56,308 nt of DNA from DTU089 sp002440045. GTDB lineage: Bacteria; Bacillota; Clostridia; Oscillospirales; Acutalibacteraceae. The notes under the pieces are model-generated. The model was not told where the DNA came from and did no database searches. It worked only from the letters and a program-made list of their open reading frames with translations. The DNA lies in NCBI GenBank assembly GCA_937885695.1, contig CALABP010000027.1, positions 1 through 56,308 on the forward strand, written 5' to 3'. Positions 51,341 to 56,308 of this stretch are shown in pieces (the first letter of the stretch is position 1; each line of letters starts with the position of its first letter). The position numbers and the translations under genes were made by a program.

Positions 51341-52504
51341 TTATTTTTTAAGAAGCTCCGCAGCTTTTTTCAGACGTAAAAGTCCGTCGTTTACAGTGTC
51401 TTTGGGACAAGCGACATTCATTCTTAAAAAGTGCTCGCCGCCCTTGCCGTAAACGCCGCCCGCCGAAAGATAAAGCCCTGTGCTTTCTCTTATAAAAGCC
51501 GAAAGCTCAACCGAATCTTTATTCAAAGCGGTGCAGTCAATAAACACAAGGTACGTTGCGTTTGACGGCACAACCTTCATTTCGGGGATATTTTCGTCAA
51601 TAAAGCCTTTTACAAGGTCTTTGTTTTTAAAGACGTATTCGTTAAGTGCGTCAAGCCAATCGCCGCCGTTATTGAATGCGGCAACTGCGGCGTCTACGGC
51701 AAATGCGTTAGGCTCTGCAACCTCGTCTGTATTAAGCCCGCGCCACACCTTGTGAAAAACAAACGGGTCGTCGGCATACACAGCCGCCGTCTGAATACCC
51801 GCTATGTTAAACGCCTTTGTCGGGGCAATGCAGGTCACGCTCATTTTTTTGTTGCCGTCCGAAGCGGCGCAAAACGGAACATAAGAAAAGCCCGGGCGCG
51901 TTATGTCGCAATGAATTTCATCCGAAACCACAGTAACGCCGTGCTTTCTGCAAAGCTCGCCGATTTTTGCAAGCTCGTCTTTTTGCCAAATCTTTCCGAC
52001 GGGGTTGTGAGGGTTGCAGAATATCATAAGACTTGTTTGCGGGTCTGAAAGCTTTTCTTCAAAATCGCAATAATCAATCGAATATTCATTGCCGTCAAAT
52101 TTAAGCTCACATTCAAGCGGCTGTCTGCCGTTGTTGATTATCGAATTGAAAAAGATGTTATAAACGGGCGTTAAAACAAGAACTTTTTCGGCGGGCGTCG
52201 TAAGCTTTCTTACAATGCTTGAAATTGCGGGAACAACGCCTGTGCAAAAAGTCAAGTGTTCTTTGTTAAAAGTAACGCCGTGGCGCGTGCTCCACCAATT
52301 ACAGTAGGCGTCATACCACTCTTTTGTAACGTCAGAATAACCGAAAATGCCGTGTGAAGCGCGTTTTTCAATTGCCTCTCTTACAGCGGGTGCTGTACAG
52401 AAATCCATATCCGCAACCCACATGGGAAGCTCGTTTTCGCCTACATCCCATTTAAGAGAGTTTGTGCTGCGCCTGTTTATTTGCGTGTCAAAATCAAAAT
52501 TCAT
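51341..52504 (-). CDS. patB: MalY/PatB-type PLP-dependent C-S lyase/aminotransferase
   Basis: A 387-residue fold-type I PLP enzyme. FDTQINRRSTNSLKWD at the N terminus and ELPMWVADMDFCTAPAVREA are typical of the MalY/PatB branch. FCNPHNPVGKIW and VVSDEIHCDITRPG (Asp for the pyridine N) follow. SVTCIAPTKAFNIAGIQTAA contains the PLP Lys. FLRMNVACPKDTVNDGL contains the substrate carboxylate Arg. It cleaves cystathionine, cysteine or related C-S bonds. It follows the DUF3737 gene after 13 bases, a pairing expected to be an operon. Confidence 0.92.
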   Translation of the reverse strand: MNFDFDTQINRRSTNSLKWDVGENELPMWVADMDFCTAPAVREAIEKRASHGIFGYSDVTKEWYDAYCNWWSTRHGVTFNKEHLTFCTGVVPAISSIVRKLTTPAEKVLVLTPVYNIFFNSIINNGRQPLECELKFDGNEYSIDYCDFEEKLSDPQTSLMIFCNPHNPVGKIWQKDELAKIGELCRKHGVTVVSDEIHCDITRPGFSYVPFCAASDGNKKMSVTCIAPTKAFNIAGIQTAAVYADDPFVFHKVWRGLNTDEVAEPNAFAVDAAVAAFNNGGDWLDALNEYVFKNKDLVKGFIDENIPEMKVVPSNATYLVFIDCTALNKDSVELSAFIRESTGLYLSAGGVYGKGGEHFLRMNVACPKDTVNDGLLRLKKAAELLKK

Positions 52505-52517
52505 AGGACTTCCTCCG

Positions 52518-53357
52518 TCAATTTTTCAAAACGATAACGGTCTTGTCGGGGTCAACCTTGTCTTTTTCAATGATAAGCTCGCCTATGCTGTCGGCGCAAA
52601 TTCTGCCCGAAGAGGGGTTTAAAACGCTGTCAATCTTTCCGTCAATATCCGCTTCAACGCTTGAATATTCAAAGGCAAGCGTTGTGTTAATAAGGCGGCA
52701 GTTTTTCATTTTAAGATTTTCAATATAGCAAAGCCCCTGAAGGCTTTCGACGGTGCAGTCAATAAGCGTAAGATTTTTGGCGTTCCAGCCGAGATATTCG
52801 CCTGAAATAAAAGAATTGTATACGGTAATGTTTTCGCTGTTCCAAAACGCGTCTTTTGAAAGAAGCCTTGAATTTTTAATTTCAACATTCTTTGCGCCGT
52901 CAAAGGAATAGTTGCCGTAAAGAGTAAGCGAATCCGCATTTATATTTTGGGAGTTCATGGCAAAATAATCGCCTTTTGCCACAACGTTTGAAATAACAAC
53001 GCCGTCACAGCTCCAAAGCGTTTCGGCGGCATTCGGGAACGAAACGTTTTTAAGGGTCAGCTCCTTACAGCGGCGAAAGTTCTTAGGCGCTTCAATTGCC
53101 GAATTTTCAACCGAAATGCGGTCTGTATACCAAACGCCCGCCCTGCCCATTTCAAACCATGTGCAGTCATTGACTTTTATATCGTGCGAATACCAAAGCG
53201 GATATTTCCACTTGAACATACAGCCGTAAAGTTCTATATTTCCGCTTTCTTTAAGCGGTGATTCGCCGTCGTCAAAAATTGTATCTTTAATTATAAGGTC
53301 ATGAGCGCAAAAAAGAGCGCGCTCCCCCGTTAAAAATTCACGGTTTATTTCAACCAT
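52518..53357 (-). CDS. DUF3737 right-handed beta-helix protein
   Basis: A 279-residue protein made of repeated short strands, such as NIELYGCMFKWKYPLWYSHD, IKVNDCTWFEMGRAGVWYTD and NITVYNSFISGEYLGWNAKN. It fits DUF3737 and a parallel beta-helix. There is no signal peptide. Function unknown. It often lies next to MalY-type lyases, as here (13-base gap, same strand). The ribosome binding site GGGAGG is upstream of the ATG. Confidence 0.85.
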   Translation of the reverse strand: MVEINREFLTGERALFCAHDLIIKDTIFDDGESPLKESGNIELYGCMFKWKYPLWYSHDIKVNDCTWFEMGRAGVWYTDRISVENSAIEAPKNFRRCKELTLKNVSFPNAAETLWSCDGVVISNVVAKGDYFAMNSQNINADSLTLYGNYSFDGAKNVEIKNSRLLSKDAFWNSENITVYNSFISGEYLGWNAKNLTLIDCTVESLQGLCYIENLKMKNCRLINTTLAFEYSSVEADIDGKIDSVLNPSSGRICADSIGELIIEKDKVDPDKTVIVLKN

Positions 53358-53402
53358 TTAAAAGACCTCCCTAAAAAGACTTAAACAAACTAAAGCACTG
53401 TT

Positions 53403-53431
53403 ATTTTAGCACAGAAATTTTTTCCGGTCAA
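53403..53431 (-). promoter_or_regulatory. Predicted promoter of DUF3737-patB operon
   Basis: Minus strand: TTGACC (53426-53431), 17 bases, TAAAAT (53403-53408). It is back to back with the plus-strand promoter of the hydrolase-methyltransferase operon. Confidence 0.6.
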
Positions 53432-53513
53432 TTCTTCATTATTAGGCATTTTATACGCCGTACAAGGTTTAATATCGTTTATTTTCAACAAAATATTCCT
53501 TCAAATAAAACCG

Positions 53514-53569
53514 TTGCAATTTTTACTCTTATGCGTTATAATAACATCAGCGGTTAGCGGTTGCTAACC
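53514..53569 (+). promoter_or_regulatory. Promoter with perfect palindromic operator
   Basis: TTGCAA (53514-53519), 17 bases, perfect TATAAT (53537-53542). Directly after the expected start point lies GGTTAGC-GGTT-GCTAACC (53552-53569), a 7-bp perfect dyad with a 4-base centre. The placement is typical of a repressor operator, such as TetR/MarR type. The regulator gene is not in the window. Confidence 0.7.
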
Positions 53570-53603
53570 AAACGAAATATACTCCCCCAAAAAGAGGTTT
53601 AAA

Positions 53604-54305
53604 ATGAAAGACAGCGAATTAAAATTTGATAGCAATTGCCATGTGCTGTATTCAAAGCAATGCAAAAAAGAGATACAGGAAAAAATTGCTCTGCACTACC
53701 CCGAATGCGAGCGCGAAAAAATTTGGGAGCGCGTTCAGACGCAATATGTAGATTTTCTTTCGGATTGGCGCACAGACCTCGGCGGAAAAAAGAATTTTCA
53801 CAACGGCAAAGGCGGAACATATGACTGCATTGCGCTTATGGCGTATTATTCCGTTTGCAAAGACGTTACAAGCCTTAAAGAGATAGAAGAGATGGAAGGC
53901 AATCTTTTTTTGACGGCTTTTCGCAAAATGAATTTTGTCGACTGCAACAAGCCGTTTTTCAAAAAGCTGATGTATCTCTCATTTTTAAACGCAAAAAAGC
54001 AGTGCGACAAGTGGGGCGATTATGAAATGTATGTTGCGCCGTTTTCAAAAGACGGGCCTATTTATTATGAATTTTCACAGTGCCCCGCGGCGCAGTTTGC
54101 AAAACAGCACAATCTGCTTGAAGTTATGCCCGCGCTTTGCAACCCCGATTTTGAAGCGATGGAGCTCATTCACGCAAAGCTTGTCAGAACAACCACATGT
54201 TCAAACGGCGCAAAATGCGATTATACAATTTGCGGCGATAAAGACGGCTATTGTAAAGACCACCCCGAATACCGCGACGAAGCGGGCTACAGAAGAAATA
54301 AATAA
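53604..54305 (+). CDS. L-2-amino-thiazoline-4-carboxylic acid hydrolase-like protein
   Basis: A 233-residue protein of the ATC_hydrolase family (PF14196 type). Seen: the middle acidic/aromatic region YEMYVAPFSKDGPIYYEFSQ, a conserved CPAAQFAKQHNLLEVMPALC, NPDFEAMELIHAKLVRTTTC and a Cys-rich end CSNGAKCDYTICGDKDGYCK. The named founding member opens a thiazoline ring towards cysteine in Pseudomonas. Most clostridial homologues probably have another substrate. AAAGAGG lies before the ATG. It is 12 bases before a methyltransferase gene, so the two probably share one pathway under the palindromic operator. Confidence 0.7.
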   Translation: MKDSELKFDSNCHVLYSKQCKKEIQEKIALHYPECEREKIWERVQTQYVDFLSDWRTDLGGKKNFHNGKGGTYDCIALMAYYSVCKDVTSLKEIEEMEGNLFLTAFRKMNFVDCNKPFFKKLMYLSFLNAKKQCDKWGDYEMYVAPFSKDGPIYYEFSQCPAAQFAKQHNLLEVMPALCNPDFEAMELIHAKLVRTTTCSNGAKCDYTICGDKDGYCKDHPEYRDEAGYRRNK

Positions 54306-54317
54306 GAGGTGCTTTAA

Positions 54318-55166
54318 ATGAAATACCACATTGAAAAAAACACAGTACAGGAAACGCTTGTAATTCCGGTTTACGGGCGCAAAATGTGCACAGAGCTTTT
54401 CCCCTCGCTTTATAAAGACGAAACCGCGACAAAACTTATAAATCAAATTGATTACGACTTCGGCTCTTTGGAGGAAAAATCAAAAAGCACCATGCAGCAG
54501 TTCGGCTTTCTTGAGGTTGCCATGAGGCAAAACGGAATAGCCTTTGAAGTGCGTGAATATTTAAAAGCCCACCCTAAAGCGGCTGTTGTAAACTTAGGCT
54601 GCGGACTTGACAGCACGGGCGGCAACTGCGACAACGGTATGTGCAAAATATATAACATAGATTTTCCCGATGTTATTGCCGTCAGAAACGAGCTTCTTCC
54701 TAAAAGAGAGCGCGAAGAAAACATCGGCTGTGATTTAAACGATGTGTCGTGGTTTGAAAAAATCGACGCATCGGGCGGCGCGGTATTTTTTGCGGCAGGC
54801 GTTTTTTACTATTTTCTTAAAGACCAGGTAAAAGACCTTGTGTGCGCTATGGCGAAAAGATTTCCCGACGGCAAGCTTGTGTTTGACGCCGCGGGAAAAT
54901 CCGCAGTTAAGCTTATGCTTAAAACGTGGATAAAAACCGCAGGAATCAAGGATGTAGGCGCATACTTCGCAGTCTCGGACGCAGAACGCGAGCTTTCTTT
55001 GTGGGGCAAGCACATTAAGGCGTCAAGCCGAGGATATATGTTCGGCTATAACGATTTAAAAGACCCGTCCGTAAGCGGCTTTTATCGCTTCCTTGCAAAA
55101 GTCGGCGACGGGCTTATGAAAATGCAGATTGTAAAACTTGATTTTGTGAAAACAGCCGAAAATTAA
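54318..55166 (+). CDS. Class I SAM-dependent methyltransferase, leucine carboxyl methyltransferase-like
   Basis: A 282-residue O-methyltransferase of the LCM/Tcm family. N-terminal TLVIPVYGRKMCTELFPSLY is typical. The SAM-binding motif I is AAVVNLGCGLDSTGGNC, motif II has the acidic YNIDFPDVIAVRNELLP, then NIGCDLNDVSWF and AVFFAAGVFYYFLKDQVKDL follow. Substrate unknown; related proteins methylate polyketide or small-molecule acids. The RBS (AAGAGGTG) lies between the two genes of the operon. Paired with the ATC-hydrolase-like gene. Confidence 0.85.
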   Translation: MKYHIEKNTVQETLVIPVYGRKMCTELFPSLYKDETATKLINQIDYDFGSLEEKSKSTMQQFGFLEVAMRQNGIAFEVREYLKAHPKAAVVNLGCGLDSTGGNCDNGMCKIYNIDFPDVIAVRNELLPKREREENIGCDLNDVSWFEKIDASGGAVFFAAGVFYYFLKDQVKDLVCAMAKRFPDGKLVFDAAGKSAVKLMLKTWIKTAGIKDVGAYFAVSDAERELSLWGKHIKASSRGYMFGYNDLKDPSVSGFYRFLAKVGDGLMKMQIVKLDFVKTAEN

Positions 55167-55218
55167 GGAAGCCCCCGATATTGACGGTATGATATAAACT
55201 TAAAACGGATGATAGCCT

Positions 55219-55286
55219 CGCGGTGGTTCTGCCTTCGGCAAAAACAATATTGCACCTATGGTGCAGCGATATTAAATTCACCGGCG
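55219..55286. repeat. Three-way-junction-like inverted repeat cluster
   Basis: Outer arms CGCGGTG (55219-55225) and CACCGGCG (55279-55286, one bulge) enclose TGCC-TTC-GGCA (55230-55240) and AATAT-TGCACC-TAT-GGTGCA-GCG-ATATT (55246-55273). It stands in the 497-bp gap behind the methyltransferase gene; no T-run follows, so it is not a plain terminator. Confidence 0.6.
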
Positions 55287-55380
55287 CTCGCAAAGCCCCC
55301 TAAAAACCGAATGCCATTATACCGCCGCACGCTTTTTGTAAGGCAAACATAATTGAAAATATGTTGTAATGAACAACGCC

Positions 55381-55433
55381 AAAAAAACGACGACTGCAAG
55401 CAGCCTAAAAGCGGTAAGCTTGCAGTCGTTTTT
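55381..55433. terminator. Bidirectional terminator
   Basis: ACGACTGCAAGC (55390-55401) pairs with GCTTGCAGTCGT (55418-55429). T-runs occur on both strands. It ends the methyltransferase operon on the plus strand and would end any small transcript from 55600 on the minus strand. Confidence 0.85.
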
Positions 55434-55468
55434 AGTTTTACAGTCTGTATTTTTTGTTCTTTGCAATT

Positions 55469-55558
55469 TCACAAGTTTTTACTGATGACAGAGAAAATAA
55501 AGAGCGAATTTTTATCAACCCTTTCGGCAAACGGCTCATTTGATTTTTCTGACAGCAA
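55469..55558 (-). CDS. Candidate 29-residue small protein
   Basis: AAGGAGGG (55562-55569, minus strand), a nearly perfect ribosome binding site, stands 3 bases before TTG 55558. This opens a 29-codon frame (MLSEKSNEPFAERVDKNSLF, then nine more residues to TGA). A rho-independent terminator follows 36 bases later. An alternative ATG in another frame starts 22 bases past the site and gives 33 residues. The spacing is short and no clear promoter was found. I do not recognise the peptide. Confidence 0.3.
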   Translation of the reverse strand: MLSEKSNEPFAERVDKNSLFIFSVISKNL

Positions 55559-55590
55559 AAACCCTCCTTGAATAATTAATGCATATAGCA

Positions 55591-55606
55591 GTCAGCGATT
55601 GCTGTT
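55591..55606. promoter_or_regulatory. Second, imperfect operator-like dyad
   Basis: GTCAGCGATTGCTGTT resembles GTTAGCGGTTGCTAAC of the operator at 53552-53569 (12 of 16 positions, same 4-base centre). It stands 22 bases upstream of the small-ORF ribosome binding site. Confidence 0.35.
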
Positions 55607-55663
55607 CTATACATCTGTAAAACGCATCGCCTTTCATGCTTTATTCTCGTAAGGCGACAGTTT

Positions 55664-56308
55664 TTATTCAACGCTCAAAAATCCGCCTATAAAGGCATCG
55701 GGGAAGATGAACTGTTTTTCGCCCGCAGTAAATTTAACGCGTATGTACTTTTTAGCCTTGTCCATCCAAGCAACGGTGCCTTCGCCGAAGGTCTTGTGTT
55801 TTACCGCTGTTCCCACACCTACGGGAGCAAGAATTTTGTCCCAATCTTTTTCGGGAGCGGGCTGCGGTGCACCGGCAGGCTTGTAAGCTGCGCCTACACT
55901 ATGCACTGTATCGTTTGTTTTTTGCTGAATATTTGCCGCTTTAGTGTCTGCAGGGGTAATTGCCTCTGTAAAATCGGCAATGGTTGCCTGCTGCTTTGAA
56001 TAAAGCGCCTCGTATTCTTCACGGCGAAGTACCGTGTCCCAGCCGCCGACTGCCTCGCCCTCGTGCTTATCAATTCCGGTATAGTTAAGGCTTGAATTTT
56101 CATATTTTCTAAAACCGAAAATTCCCTGATTCATCTTTTCGGGGTCGAACAAGCCTATAGAGCAAAGAATATCAAAATCTTTAACAGAAAGTCCCGTTAC
56201 TTTCTTGAAAAGCTCCGGTTCAATCTGCGTTATGACATCCTTTATTGTCTGCTCGCGGTAGTCCGTTAAATACATAAATGCCGGAATACGGGCGGCAAGC
56301 TTTAACAG
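55664..56308 (-). CDS. C-terminal part of a large helicase-like protein (5' end outside window)
   Basis: The frame is open to the right edge, so only the last 214 residues are seen; the Met at 56275 is internal. It begins LLKLAARIPAFMYLTDYREQ and continues TIKDVITQIEPELFKKVTGL, a pattern I associate with C-terminal regions of large DEAD/DEAH-box or restriction-helicase type proteins. A Pro/Ala-rich linker follows, then VGTAVKHKTFGEGTVAWMDK and YIRVKFTAGEKQFIFPDAF, which resembles the Tudor-like KTFGxGTV domain at the end of PcrA/UvrD helicases. The identity of the whole protein cannot be fixed from this fragment. It is convergent with the upstream operon. Confidence 0.5.
   Translation of the reverse strand: MLKLAARIPAFMYLTDYREQTIKDVITQIEPELFKKVTGLSVKDFDILCSIGLFDPEKMNQGIFGFRKYENSSLNYTGIDKHEGEAVGGWDTVLRREEYEALYSKQQATIADFTEAITPADTKAANIQQKTNDTVHSVGAAYKPAGAPQPAPEKDWDKILAPVGVGTAVKHKTFGEGTVAWMDKAKKYIRVKFTAGEKQFIFPDAFIGGFLSVE

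Noticed and set aside
55353..55571. Plus-strand 72-codon frame across the terminator behind the methyltransferase
   Set aside because: It runs through a strong bidirectional terminator and has no ribosome binding site.

Overview
The window looks like a chromosomal segment of an endospore-forming, low-to-mid GC Gram-positive bacterium of the class Clostridia, probably a gut-type Oscillospirales/Eubacteriales relative. The evidence is a full-length SpoIVA, AddAB-type (not RecBCD) recombination genes, a Gram-positive style pstSCAB-phoU-phoPR cluster, DUF4830, DUF378, MgtC, BspA-like leucine-rich-repeat surface proteins and strong AGGAGG ribosome binding sites. No rRNA or tRNA gene was seen. The genus cannot be named from the sequence alone.

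Layout. 1-1.7 kb: the 3' end of an FAD-linked alkyl-DHAP-synthase-like gene with a degenerate duplication of its tail, then a promoter-to-terminator small RNA candidate. 1.67-9.9 kb: a complete type II-A CRISPR-Cas locus. It has an array of 30 repeats and 29 spacers, a leader ending in ATTTGAG, then csn2, cas2, cas1 and cas9, all read on the minus strand, plus a tracrRNA on the plus strand divergent from cas9. 10.1-13.5 kb: spoIVA, an MgtC-family membrane protein and a DUF11 repeat protein. 13.6-22.5 kb: a minus-strand run addB-addA-DUF5067-like-HAD phosphatase-sugar isomerase, in which addB carries one in-frame amber codon. 22.5-23.6 kb: a cluster of seven back-to-back hairpins, DUF378 and greA.

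23.8-28.8 kb: a secreted BspA-like LRR protein, followed by an AAA_14/DUF4143 ATPase gene bounded by perfect 160-bp direct repeats containing 34-bp tandem units. This is the most unusual piece of the window. 28.8-35.2 kb: a complete phosphate operon pstS-pstC-pstA-pstB-phoU-phoP-phoR on the minus strand. 35.3-38.1 kb: a small membrane-anchored LRR protein and a GH13 alpha-glucosidase. 38.2-42.5 kb: ftsE-ftsX-M23 peptidase, likely a cell-wall hydrolysis module, behind a large palindrome, and a PucR-type regulator. 42.7-43.9 kb: an RsuA-type pseudouridine synthase and a DUF4830 protein. 44.2-49.8 kb: a secreted lipase-like protein, mtaB and a membrane-anchored DUF4091/GH123-like protein. 49.9-53.4 kb: a MATE exporter, and DUF3737 with a MalY-type C-S lyase. 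53.5-55.2 kb: an ATC-hydrolase-like protein and an LCM-type methyltransferase behind a perfect palindromic operator. 55.2-56.3 kb: structured intergenic DNA with a small-ORF candidate, and the C-terminal part of a large protein leaving the window.

The parts that work together are clear for CRISPR (adaptation genes, effector, tracrRNA and array), for phosphate uptake and sensing, and for FtsEX with its partner hydrolase. The ATPase cassette, the hairpin clusters and the small RNA/ORF candidates are not explained by known neighbours. All statements come from reading the sequence; no database search was run.
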